Shown piece by piece: positions 17,152 to 25,011 of a DNA stretch of 64,000 nt. The DNA lies in NCBI RefSeq assembly GCF_016907455.1, contig NZ_JAFBCB010000001.1, positions 3,583,195-3,647,194 on the forward strand, in the 5' to 3' direction. The notes under the pieces are model-generated. The model did no database searches. It had not been told where the DNA came from and saw only the letters and a program-made list of their open reading frames with translations. The first letter of the stretch is position 1; each line of letters starts with the position of its first letter. This DNA is from Brachybacterium muris. Its GTDB lineage: Bacteria; Actinomycetota; Actinomycetes; Actinomycetales; Dermabacteraceae. Position numbers and translations under genes: made by a program.

Positions 17152-17170
17152 TGAGGCTAGCCTAAGTACG
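17152..17170 (+). promoter_or_regulatory. Putative DtxR/IdeR iron box of the siderophore uptake operon
   Basis: The core AGGCTAGCCTAA matches the central part of the DtxR/IdeR consensus TTAGGTTAGCCTAACCTAA; about 13 of 19 positions agree. It lies 102 bp before the binding-protein start, in the only sizeable gap upstream of four iron-uptake genes. Iron-repressed transcription is inferred from site and context. Confidence 0.55.
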
Positions 17171-17271
17171 GCCCGGTCGTGCAGCACGCAGGAGCGGGTG
17201 CACCCCAGCACCACCGACTGCATTCCGCCGGAGTGCACTGCCGTCGCTTCCCACCCCGAGAAGGAACCCTC

Positions 17272-18300
17272 ATGACCCCGATCTCCCGCCGCCTGTTCGG
17301 TGCGACCTCCGTGGCCGCCACCCTGGGCCTCGCCCTGACCGCCTGCGGTGGCCCCACCGACGGCGCCTCCGGCAATGGCAGCGGCGCAGGAGGCGCAGGC
17401 TCCGACGCGGGCGGCGCCGAGGCCGGCACTGTCGAGGTCGAGGACAACAACGGCACCCACACCGTCGAGGTGCCGCCGAAGTCCGTCGTCGCCACCGACA
17501 ACCGCACCTTCGAGACCCTCGAGGCCTGGGGCGTCACCCTCACCGCCGCCGCACGCACCCTGATGCCCGCCTCCAACAGCTACAAGGACGACGAGTCCAT
17601 CATCGACCTGGGCAGCCACCGCGAGCCCAAGCTTGAGGCCGTCGTCGCCGCCGAGCCCACCCTGATCATCAACGGCCAGCGCTTCGCCGAGTTCCACTCC
17701 GACTTCGAGCGCCTTGCCCCGAACGCCGTGATCCTCGAGCTCGACCCCCGTGAGGACCAGCCCTTCGCCGACGAGCTCAAGCGCCAGACCACCGTGCTGG
17801 GCAGCATCTTCGGCAAGGAGACCGAGGCCGAGCAGCTCGGCGCCGACCTCGACTCCGCGATGGAGCGCATCACCACCGCCTACAACGGCTCGGACACCGT
17901 GATGGCCGTGAACGTCTCCGGCGGCGAGATCGGCTACATCGCCCCCGGCAAGGGCCGCACCCTGGGCTGGGCCTTCGACGCCTTCGACCTGGTGCCCGCC
18001 CTCGAGGTGGACGGCGCGAGCGACGACCACCAGGGCGACGACATCTCCGTGGAGGCCATCGCCGACTCCAACCCCACCTGGATCCTGGTGATGGACCGCG
18101 ACGCCGCCGTCAATGCCGATGACCCCGCCTACGAACCCGCCTCCGAGGTGCTCGAGGCATCCGAGGCGCTCGCCGGTGTCACCGCGGTGGCCGAGGGCAA
18201 TATCGTGTACATGCCCGCGGACACGTACACCAACGAGGGCATCCAGACCTACACCGAGTTCTTCGGCACCTTCGCCGATGCGCTCGAGAAGAAGGCCTGA
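17272..18300 (+). CDS. Siderophore ABC transporter substrate-binding lipoprotein (FatB/YclQ-like)
   Basis: 342 residues. The signal peptide with twin Arg (ISRRLFGATS) and lipobox LALTAC puts the lipidated Cys at residue 25, followed by a Gly/Ser/Ala linker. The mature part starts VEVEDNNGTHTVEVPPKSVVATDNRTFETLEAWG and includes EPKLEAVVAAEPTLIING, the usual class III helical-backbone binding fold; GYIAPGKGRTLGWAFDAF is typical of FatB/YclQ homologues that bind catecholate or mixed siderophores. ATG 17272 is preceded by AAGGAA. It is first of four genes; no siderophore synthesis genes are seen in the window. Confidence 0.85.
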   Translation: MTPISRRLFGATSVAATLGLALTACGGPTDGASGNGSGAGGAGSDAGGAEAGTVEVEDNNGTHTVEVPPKSVVATDNRTFETLEAWGVTLTAAARTLMPASNSYKDDESIIDLGSHREPKLEAVVAAEPTLIINGQRFAEFHSDFERLAPNAVILELDPREDQPFADELKRQTTVLGSIFGKETEAEQLGADLDSAMERITTAYNGSDTVMAVNVSGGEIGYIAPGKGRTLGWAFDAFDLVPALEVDGASDDHQGDDISVEAIADSNPTWILVMDRDAAVNADDPAYEPASEVLEASEALAGVTAVAEGNIVYMPADTYTNEGIQTYTEFFGTFADALEKKA

Positions 18301-18403
18301 TCAGCCTGAGCACCATCCGTACCGTCCGTCACGGCGGCAGGGCCACGCGCCCTGCCGCCGTGCGGTGCGTCCGCCGCCTTGCCTCTCTTCCCCAGGTGCC
18401 CTG

Positions 18404-19405
18404 ATGTCCACTGCGATCACCCCGACCGACGCTCCCCCCGGAAGGAGGCGCGGCCGCGAGAAGCTGCTCGACTGGAAGCTGCTGATCGGCATCGCCGCGG
18501 TCGCGCTGCTGCTGCTGGCCTCGCTGTTGACCGGGGTGTACGACGTGTTCGGCGCGGAGGACGGCGCCCAGATGTTCGCCATCACCCGCGTGCCGCGCAC
18601 CATCGCCCTAGTGCTGGCCGGCGCCGCGATGGCCATGTCGGGCCTGATCATGCAGCTGATGACCCAGAACCGCTTCGTGGAGCCCTCCACCACCGGCACC
18701 ACCGAATGGGCGGGCCTGGGACTGATCCTGGTGATGATCGCGGTGCCGTCCGCCTCGATCCTCACCCGCATGGTGGTCGCGATCATCTTCGCCTTCGTGG
18801 GCACCATGGTGTTCTTCATGTTCCTGCGCCGTGTCACCCTGCGCAGCTCCCTGATCGTGCCGATCATCGGGATCATGCTGGGCGCCGTGGTCAGCTCCGT
18901 CTCCAGCTTCGTGGCCCTCCAGTTCGACGCCCTGCAGAACCTCGGGGTGTGGTTCGCCGGGTCCTTCACCTCGGTGCTGAGGGGGCAGTACGAGGTGCTG
19001 TGGATCGTGCTGGTCGTGGGCATCGCCGTGTTCTTCGTTGCCGACCGGCTCACCGTGGCGGGCCTGGGCGAGGACATCGCCACCAACGTCGGCGTGAACT
19101 ACCAGCGGGTGGTGCTGCTGGGCACCGGCCTGGTCGCGATCGCCACCGGCGTGGTCACGGTGGTGGTGGGCAACCTGCCCTTCCTGGGGCTGATCGTCCC
19201 GAACGTGGTCTCCATGATCCGCGGCGACGACCTGCGCTCGAACCTGCCGTGGGTGTGCCTGCTGGGCATCGCGGTGGTCACCGTGTGCGACCTGATCGGC
19301 CGCACCATCATCATGCCGTTCGAGGTGCCGGTGTCCCTGATCCTGGGGATCGTGGGCGCCGCCGTGTTCATCACGATGATCCTGAGGCAGCGTCGCCGTG
19401 GCTGA
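18404..19405 (+). CDS. Ferric-siderophore ABC transporter permease 1 (FecCD/YclN type)
   Basis: 333 residues, about nine membrane segments. RVPRTIALVLAGAAMAMSGLIMQLMTQNRFVEPSTTGTTEWAGLG is the FecCD signature region (coupling and gating helices); GNLPFLGLIVPNVVSMIRGDD matches the conserved loop that contacts the ATPase. ATG 18404 begins after a 103-bp gap from the binding protein. The gene overlaps permease 2 by 8 bp, so the two are translationally coupled and form the heterodimeric channel. Confidence 0.9.
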   Translation: MSTAITPTDAPPGRRRGREKLLDWKLLIGIAAVALLLLASLLTGVYDVFGAEDGAQMFAITRVPRTIALVLAGAAMAMSGLIMQLMTQNRFVEPSTTGTTEWAGLGLILVMIAVPSASILTRMVVAIIFAFVGTMVFFMFLRRVTLRSSLIVPIIGIMLGAVVSSVSSFVALQFDALQNLGVWFAGSFTSVLRGQYEVLWIVLVVGIAVFFVADRLTVAGLGEDIATNVGVNYQRVVLLGTGLVAIATGVVTVVVGNLPFLGLIVPNVVSMIRGDDLRSNLPWVCLLGIAVVTVCDLIGRTIIMPFEVPVSLILGIVGAAVFITMILRQRRRG

Positions 19406-20726
19406 GCGCGACGACACCCGGATCAGCCGCCCCAGCAGCACCCGGGGCGGCAGCGCCGCGACCGATCACGCCGTGCGCCGGCGCCTGGGCTCCCCGCCCG
19501 CCGACGGCGCGGCCGACGTCTCCACCGCCCCCACCGACACCGCGATGGACCTGGGCGCCATGGGCGCCCCCACCTCCCGAGAGGGCAACCGCTGGGCAGT
19601 GCGCCGACGCGGCGCGGGCCGACGGGGCGCCGCCGGTGGCACGGGGGCGACGGGCCGCACGGGCTCGTCGGTTCGCAGCGACTCGTCGGGACGCACAGAG
19701 GCCAAGCCCGCCACCCGCCCGGGCCGCAGCAGCTCCGGCGCCTTCCCCGACGCCTCGGCCCATCGCCGCTACTGGTACGTGATGGGCGGCCTGGTGGTGC
19801 TGGCCCTCGCCTTCGGCTTCGGCCTGCTGGCCATCGGCAACCCCATGCCGCCGGGCTCGCGCGGCTTCTGGCTGATCGCCGAGCTGCGCGCCACCTCCAT
19901 CCTGGTGATGGTGATCGCCGCGTTCTGCCAGGCCACCGCCACCATCGCCTTCCAGACCGTCACCAACAACCGCATCCTCACCCCGTCGATCATGGGCTTC
20001 GAGTCCCTGTACACGGTGATCCAGACCGGCTCCATCTACTTCCTCGGCGTGGCCGGGGTGATCGCCCTGCAGGGCACCGGGCAGTTCCTGGCGCAGGTGG
20101 CGATCATGGTGGTGCTCTCGGTGCTGCTGTACGGCTGGCTGCTGCGCGGCCGGTACGCGAACATGCAGGTGATGCTGCTGATCGGCATCATCATCGGCGG
20201 CGGGCTGGGCTCCGTCTCCTCCTTCATGCAGCGCCTGCTCACCCCCAGCGAGTTCGACGTGCTCACCGCCAGACTGTTCGGCTCGGTCACCAACGCCGAG
20301 GTGGAGTACCTGCCCTACGCGATCCCGCTGTGCCTGGTGGCCGGGGTGCTGATCTGGCTGAACGCCCGCACCCTGAACGTGATCGCCCTGGGCCGGGACG
20401 TGTGCATCAACATCGGCGTGGACCACGGCCGCCAGACCATCTACACCCTGGTGCTGGTCTCGGTGCTGATGGCCGTCTCCACGGCCCTGATCGGCCCCAT
20501 GACCTTCTTCGGCTTCCTGGTCGCCACCCTCACGTACCAGCTGGCCGGCACCCACGACCACCGCCGTCTGCTGCCCGTGGGCGTGCTGGTGGGCTTCGTG
20601 GTGCTGGCAGGCGCCTACTTCGTGATGAACCACGTGTTCTACGCGCAGGGCGTCGTCTCCATCATCATCGAGCTCGTCGGCGGGACCGTGTTCCTGATCG
20701 TCATCATGCGGAAGGGTCGCCTGTGA
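19398..20726 (+). CDS. Ferric-siderophore ABC transporter permease 2 with long N-terminal extension (YclO type)
   Basis: 442 residues from GTG 19398. The membrane part begins only near residue 125 (YWYVMGGLVVLALAFGFGLL) and has the FecCD pattern, with ELRATSILVMVIAAFCQATATIAFQTVTNNRILTPSIMGFESLY and GPMTFFGFLVATLTYQLAGTHDHR. The first 120 residues are hydrophilic and repetitive in Gly, Arg, Ser, Thr and Ala. Homologues are usually about 310-330 residues, so this tail is extra. It overlaps the neighbours by 8 and 4 bp, so the start is well constrained unless an internal start is used. Confidence 0.85.
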   Translation: MAERDDTRISRPSSTRGGSAATDHAVRRRLGSPPADGAADVSTAPTDTAMDLGAMGAPTSREGNRWAVRRRGAGRRGAAGGTGATGRTGSSVRSDSSGRTEAKPATRPGRSSSGAFPDASAHRRYWYVMGGLVVLALAFGFGLLAIGNPMPPGSRGFWLIAELRATSILVMVIAAFCQATATIAFQTVTNNRILTPSIMGFESLYTVIQTGSIYFLGVAGVIALQGTGQFLAQVAIMVVLSVLLYGWLLRGRYANMQVMLLIGIIIGGGLGSVSSFMQRLLTPSEFDVLTARLFGSVTNAEVEYLPYAIPLCLVAGVLIWLNARTLNVIALGRDVCINIGVDHGRQTIYTLVLVSVLMAVSTALIGPMTFFGFLVATLTYQLAGTHDHRRLLPVGVLVGFVVLAGAYFVMNHVFYAQGVVSIIIELVGGTVFLIVIMRKGRL

Positions 20727-21487
20727 TCACCATCGACACCGTGAGCAAACGGTACGTCTCCAGCTCCGGCACCGTGGAGATCGGGCCGGTCTCCGTGCAG
20801 ATCCCGCCCGGCGGGGTGACCGCCCTGGTGGGCCCCAACGGCGCCGGCAAGTCCACCCTGCTCACCATGGTGGGGCGCCTGCTCGGCATCGACGAGGGCG
20901 CCATCGAGGTGGCCGGGTACGACGTCTCCTCCACCGCCTCCAAGGACCTCGCCAAGGTGCTCTCGGTGCTGCGGCAGGAGAACCACTTCATCACCCGCCT
21001 CACCGTGCGGCAGCTGGTGGGCTTCGGCCGCTTCCCCTACTCCAAGGGGCGCCTGACCGCTCTGGACGAGCAGAAGATCAGCGAGGCCATCGACTTCCTG
21101 AACCTCGACGAGCTGGAGGACCGCTACCTCGACCAGCTCTCCGGCGGGCAACGCCAGCGGGCCTATGTGGCGATGGTGCTGGCCCAGGACACCGAGTACG
21201 TGCTGCTGGACGAGCCGCTGAACAACCTGGACATGCAGCACAGCGTGCAGATGATGGGCCGCCTGCGCGACGCCGCCCGGGAGCTGGGCCGCACCATCGT
21301 GGTGGTGCTGCACGACATCAACTTCGCCGCCCACTACGCCGATCACATCATCGCCATGAAGGACGGCGCCGTGGTGGAGCACGGGCCCGTGGAGACGATC
21401 ATGGACGGCGCTGTACTGTCCCGCGTGTTCAACACCCCCGTGCAGGTGGTGGAGGGCCCCAACGGACCGCTGGCCGTGTACTACTGA
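20723..21487 (+). CDS. Ferric-siderophore ABC transporter ATP-binding protein
   Basis: 254 residues from GTG 20723, overlapping the permease stop in GTGA. All ABC motifs are present: Walker A GPNGAGKSTLL (about residue 38), Q-loop SVLRQENHF, signature LSGGQRQRAYVAMVLAQ, Walker B YVLLDEPLNNLD and switch His in VVLHDINFAAHYADH. It is typical of the FepC/YclP class. It powers the two permeases encoded just upstream and closes the operon. Confidence 0.92.
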   Translation: MITIDTVSKRYVSSSGTVEIGPVSVQIPPGGVTALVGPNGAGKSTLLTMVGRLLGIDEGAIEVAGYDVSSTASKDLAKVLSVLRQENHFITRLTVRQLVGFGRFPYSKGRLTALDEQKISEAIDFLNLDELEDRYLDQLSGGQRQRAYVAMVLAQDTEYVLLDEPLNNLDMQHSVQMMGRLRDAARELGRTIVVVLHDINFAAHYADHIIAMKDGAVVEHGPVETIMDGAVLSRVFNTPVQVVEGPNGPLAVYY

Positions 21488-21832
21488 CGTACAGCTGAGC
21501 GCGGCGCGCTGCTGACGTACTGCTGCCCTGAAACACCTCTGCACCGCGGCCCTGAACGCCGCTGCACCACTGTCCTGAAGCCCAGCCGCACTACCAACCT
21601 GAGGTCTCGCGAAACCGCTGACCTGGGATCCAGTGCCCGGAACCGTTGACCGGGTACTGACTGCGACATCGTGAACAGTTCCCATGGGGTTCAACTGTTC
21701 ACGATGTCGCAGTCGCCGTCACTGACCAGCCGGCGAGCTGGCGAGACGGTTGATTGTTCGGCCCGCCCGCGGGGGCGTAGCGACCGGCCTCAGTGCTCCG
21801 GACCGGGACCAGCTGGGATGGGACGGCCGGCG
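21488..21832. other. Intergenic region with degenerate CTG-rich spacer and hairpin
   Basis: No gene is seen. The first 170 bases contain loosely repeated CCTGAA/CTGAC-type segments with no clear unit. The region ends with the strong hairpin listed separately at 21659-21714, between two convergent genes. Confidence 0.5.
21659..21714. terminator. Long perfect hairpin between convergent genes
   Basis: Two perfectly complementary 22-base arms (21659-21680 and 21693-21714, left arm beginning GACTGCGACATCG) flank a 12-base loop. It lies 171 bp after the siderophore operon and 118 bp after the end of the convergent aldo/keto reductase remnant. There is no T-run, so it may be a rho-aided bidirectional terminator or another palindromic element. 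Confidence 0.55.
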
Positions 21833-22420
21833 TCAGTGCCCCGAATCGGCCGGGTCCCGGCCCGCGCGGCCATCGACCCGGTCCAGAGCGTCGATCCGCT
21901 CCAATTCCTCGTCCGTCAGGCGCAGTTCCACCGCCGCCAGGTTCTCCACGATCCGTGAGGGTGTGACCGACTTCGGGATCGCCACGATGTCGCGGCCCAG
22001 GTGCCAGGCCAGCACCACCTGGGCGGGGGTGGCGTCGTGCTCCTTCGCGATCGCGGTGATCACCGGGTTCTCCAGCAGGTCGCTCCTGCCCTGGCCCAGC
22101 GGACCCCATGCTTGGGTGAGGATGCCGTTGCTTTGGTGGAAGGCGCGCAGCTCCCGCTGCTGGAAGTAGGGGTGCAGCTCCAACTGGTGGATCATCGGCA
22201 CCACCCCGGTGGCGCCGATGATCTCCTCCAGCTGGGCCAGCGGGAAGTTCGAGACCCCGATCGAGCGCACCAGCCCCCGCTGCTGCAGCTCGATCAGCGC
22301 CCGCCAGGCCTCCAGGTACAGGCCCTGCTGGGGGAGTGCCCAGTGGATCAGGTACAGGTCCAGGTGCTGCAGCCCCAGCTTCTGGTGAGGGTGGGGCTGG
22401 CGGGCATGGTCTCCTCCGGA
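21833..22420 (-). pseudogene. Aldo/keto reductase, N-terminally truncated
   Basis: The frame reads LGLQHLDLYLIHWALP, EAWRALIELQQRGLVRSIGVSNFPLAQLEEI, HPYFQQRELRAFHQSNGI and VVLAWHLGRDIVAIPKSVTP, which is a clean C-terminal two-thirds of an aldo/keto reductase. The N-terminal part with the first strands and the catalytic Asp/Tyr/Lys is missing; an in-frame stop lies at 22421-22423 and unrelated sequence follows. An internal ATG/GTG (22270) could start a 145-residue product, but it would lack the active site. Most likely it is a decayed NADPH-dependent reductase gene. Confidence 0.75.
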
Positions 22421-22505
22421 TCATCGAGCGGTGCCGCCCACCCTACGATGGGCCCATGACGCGACACGGCGCTGCGGCAGGGGCCGCAGCAGCAGAGGCG
22501 GGGCG

Positions 22506-24188
22506 ATGACCCCGGCCCGCGCGCCGCGCCTGGTACCGCTGGAGCGTCCGGTCCCTGCTGAGCAGCCGCAGTACGACCACCAGCGCGGGCACGCGCCGGT
22601 GCGCGGCGGCTTCGAGCTGTACGGGCTGCTGGACACCCTGTTCATCGTGGCCGGCCTGGTGCTGTCGGTGTGGCTGGCCGGTCTGTACCTGCTGGAGGGC
22701 TTCTCGCTCACCCCGGTGCGGATGCTGTACCTGGTGGGCTTCTGGCTGCTGCTGACCTACATCGCCCTGCCGCGCCTGCACCAGGTGATGACCTGGATCT
22801 ACCTGCCGGACTACTTCATCGGCCGCACCCGCACCGTGGAGGGCGTGCTGTCGGACCCGATCAACCTGGCCTTCGACGGCGATGAGACGGACCTGCACGT
22901 GGCGATGCGCCGCGCCGGCTGGGTGCTGGCCGAGGAGCGCACCGTGGGCTCCGCCTGGGACATGGTACGGGCCACCCTGCTGCGCCGCTCGTACCCGGAG
23001 GCCCCCGTCTCGGACCTGTTCCTGATGGGGCGCCGTCACGACTTCACCTACCAGCAGGAGGTGGGCGGCACCACCGCCAAGCGCCACCACGTGCGCTTCT
23101 GGAAGATGCCGCGGCGGTTCTCCCTGCCCGGCGGCTACAAGGCCGACTGGCTGGCCGCCGGCACCTACGACCGCGCCGTGGGCTTCTCGTTCTTCACCCT
23201 CCAGTTCACCCACCGCATCGACGAGAACATCGACGTGGAGCGCGACTACGTGATCGACACCGTGCGCTACGCCGACCCGGCCGTGGAGGTGGAGGTGATC
23301 CGCGAGTTCAGCACCTCGTACCACCACCGCAACGGGCAGGGCGACCGGATCCGCACCGACGGCGACCTGCCGATCATCGACGTGGCCGGCGCCGCCGAAC
23401 GCTCCGACGGCGCTACCGCGATGATGCTCGAGCGGCACCGCCCCACCGGCAGCAGCGTGTGGCGGGCCCGCGCCCTCTCCACCGCCCAGAGGGCACTCTC
23501 CCTCGGTGCCGGCACGCGGGACGCGGTCGATGCCCGCGATGCGCACGACGGCGCACGTAATGGGCACAGCGGCACAGGCAATGGGAACGACAGCGCAGGC
23601 GATGGGCACAGCGGCGCAGGCGATGGACGCGGCGGGGCCGACGCCCGAGGCGGGCACGAGAAGCAGTCGGCTCCGCGCCCGGACCTGTCCGGGGTCTGGC
23701 ACGAGACGGTCGACGACCTCCACGACACCATCGCGAGCGCGGCGGACCACCACCTGCCCCCGCCCACCGTCGGGTTCACTGCGGCACTGGTGCTGCTGCA
23801 GGCCGTGCTGGTGGGTGCGCAATGGGTGGCCCAGGCCTTCGGCGTGGACCTGGTGGAGATGTTCGCCGACGCCGCCCTGGTGTTCCCCGAACCGGAGGAC
23901 CTGGTGTGGCGGACGGTGTTCGTGGTGCTGCTGGCCCTGCTGGTCATCGGGGTGTTCCGTCGCAGCCGCTGGGCCCGCATCGGCCTGATGGCCCTGTTCA
24001 CCGCCGACGCCGTGCTGCGCCTGCTGTTGGCCTCCACGGCCGGGGCCGACGCCACCCACGCCCTGCTGGTGGGGGCCGGCGCCTCCGCACTCGGTGTCAT
24101 GGCGATCACCTCCGATGCCGCACGGCTGTGGGTGCAGACCCCGCGCCTGCCCTCCCGCTCCGGCAGACGCGCCTCCGCGAAGTCCTGA
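22506..24188 (+). CDS. LssY C-terminal domain membrane protein
   Basis: 560 residues. Two N-terminal membrane helices (LLDTLFIVAGLVLSVWLAGLYL; MLYLVGFWLLLTYIAL) precede an LssY_C domain (about residues 110-290) with DPINLAFDGDETDLHVAMRRAGWV, SDLFLMGRRHDFTYQQEVG, KRHHVRFWKMP and AGTYDRAVGFSFFTLQFTHRIDENIDVERDYVID. A low-complexity Gly/Asp/Asn/His stretch follows (about 340-390), then three or four further helices. LssY proteins are linked to membrane lipid metabolism but are poorly defined. The ATG at 22506 is chosen because upstream codons run into the promoter of the truncated reductase region. Confidence 0.75.
   Translation: MTPARAPRLVPLERPVPAEQPQYDHQRGHAPVRGGFELYGLLDTLFIVAGLVLSVWLAGLYLLEGFSLTPVRMLYLVGFWLLLTYIALPRLHQVMTWIYLPDYFIGRTRTVEGVLSDPINLAFDGDETDLHVAMRRAGWVLAEERTVGSAWDMVRATLLRRSYPEAPVSDLFLMGRRHDFTYQQEVGGTTAKRHHVRFWKMPRRFSLPGGYKADWLAAGTYDRAVGFSFFTLQFTHRIDENIDVERDYVIDTVRYADPAVEVEVIREFSTSYHHRNGQGDRIRTDGDLPIIDVAGAAERSDGATAMMLERHRPTGSSVWRARALSTAQRALSLGAGTRDAVDARDAHDGARNGHSGTGNGNDSAGDGHSGAGDGRGGADARGGHEKQSAPRPDLSGVWHETVDDLHDTIASAADHHLPPPTVGFTAALVLLQAVLVGAQWVAQAFGVDLVEMFADAALVFPEPEDLVWRTVFVVLLALLVIGVFRRSRWARIGLMALFTADAVLRLLLASTAGADATHALLVGAGASALGVMAITSDAARLWVQTPRLPSRSGRRASAKS
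23530..23640 (+). repeat. Imperfect in-frame repeat in the LssY_C gene
   Basis: Near-copies of a GGCGATGGGCACAGCGGC-like unit, about 18-30 bp apart, encode Gly-Asp/Asn-Gly-His-Ser-Gly-Ala runs in the linker before the C-terminal helices. Length variation by slippage is likely among strains. Confidence 0.6.
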
Positions 24189-24324
24189 TCTGCGGACGGG
24201 GCCCGCGGGCCGCCCTGGGCGATCGCGACCCGCAGCGAGTCGTCGAGTTTGTGGGGTATTCAGCGCAATAGCCCTCGCTATCCGCGGCTCGGTGCCGCGG
24301 GGCATTGCCAGACCATGACCTGAG

Positions 24325-24346
24325 GTTCACGCGCCTGTCACGGATG
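24325..24346 (+). promoter_or_regulatory. Possible PHO box (two 11-bp direct repeat units)
   Basis: GTTCACGCGCC followed directly by TGTCACGGATG resembles the 11-base direct repeat units (GTTCACC-like) bound by PhoP in actinobacteria. It lies about 207 bp before phoX, a phosphatase usually controlled by PhoP. The match is partial, so it is a suggestion only. Confidence 0.3.
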
Positions 24347-24381
24347 TGAGGGGACAGCGTCACCTTCGAGGAGGACCGTCG

Positions 24382-24490
24382 GCCGCGCCCGACATCCGGG
24401 CCGCGCCCGACATCCGGGCCGCGCCCGGCAGTCGGGTCAGTACCCGACATCGGGGCTGCGCCCGACAGCAGGGCCGCGCGCTCGGCAGTC
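24382..24490 (+). repeat. Degenerate 18-bp tandem repeats before phoX
   Basis: Units of about 18 bp, GCCGCGCCCGACATCCGG and variants, recur about five to six times with increasing divergence. They lie between the putative promoter and the phoX ribosome site, so they would be in the 5' leader. Confidence 0.7.
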
Positions 24491-24552
24491 GGGTTCGTGT
24501 CCCGCAGCACGGCCGTAGCGGCCCTGCAACTCTCTCCCCGAAGGATCTCCCC

Positions 24553-24898
24553 ATGCCCCGTCTGAACCTCCCCCTGCTCATGGATGGCCACACCCGTGGC
24601 AAGCGCTCGGCCGTCACCTGCGCCCTCAAGTGCGGCAACCAGTGCGTCGGCAGCGACTGCAACACCTCCAGCAACGGCTACTTCCGGGACATCGCCGCCG
24701 GGGCGCTGTCCCGTCGCGCGCTGATCGGCGGAGGCACCGGGGCGATCGCCATCGCGCTGGCGGGCACGCAGGGGGCCATGGCCCACGGCCCCGTCGGCGC
24801 GAAGCCCGGGAAGGGCAAGGGCAACGGGAACGGGAAGGGCAACGGGAACGGCAAGGACAAGGCTGGCAAGCCCGGCTCGGCCCCGAACGGATCCGAGC
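24553..24898 (+). pseudogene. phoX: PhoX family alkaline phosphatase, N-terminal fragment (interrupted by IS)
   Basis: The first 115 codons of a PhoX phosphatase: a long twin-arginine leader (SRRALIGGGTGAIAIALAG, Arg pair at residues 54-55) preceded by CALKCGNQC and NTSSNGYFRDIAAGA, typical of PhoX, then a Gly/Asn/Lys linker. The frame breaks at 24898 where an IS21-type element starts; translation would run on to a stop at 24970. Joining 24553-24898 to 27486-29308 restores an uninterrupted 722-residue frame, so the gene is freshly split, not decayed. PhoX is a Ca-dependent phosphatase exported by Tat. Confidence 0.85.
24893..24898. repeat. Target-site duplication, left copy (CCGAGC)
   Basis: CCGAGC directly precedes the element's terminal TG and is repeated at 27480-27485 directly after its terminal CA. 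The following TG of the host gene makes the apparent match 8 bp, but the TG...CA ends favour a 6-bp duplication. Confidence 0.8.
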
Positions 24899-25011
24899 TG
24901 AGTATTCGTAGTCGTGGGAGCCACCGAATCTTGCTCTTGGGGACCGCCGATCGTGCCGACGGGGGCCAGTAGCCGCCGCGGTGGGGACCACTGGCTCCCG
25001 CCGGCATCGGG

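Larger units (their letters stand above)
24189..24552. other. phoX upstream region: tandem 18-bp repeats and possible PHO box
   Basis: No gene is seen in this 364-bp stretch. It holds a possible PhoP-type PHO box (24325-24346) and a block of degenerate 18-bp repeats (24382-24490), both listed separately. The phoX promoter must be here. Confidence 0.55.

Noticed and set aside
24382..24490. 18-bp repeats as a CRISPR array
   Set aside because: Units are contiguous without unique spacers and are degenerate; no cas genes are near.
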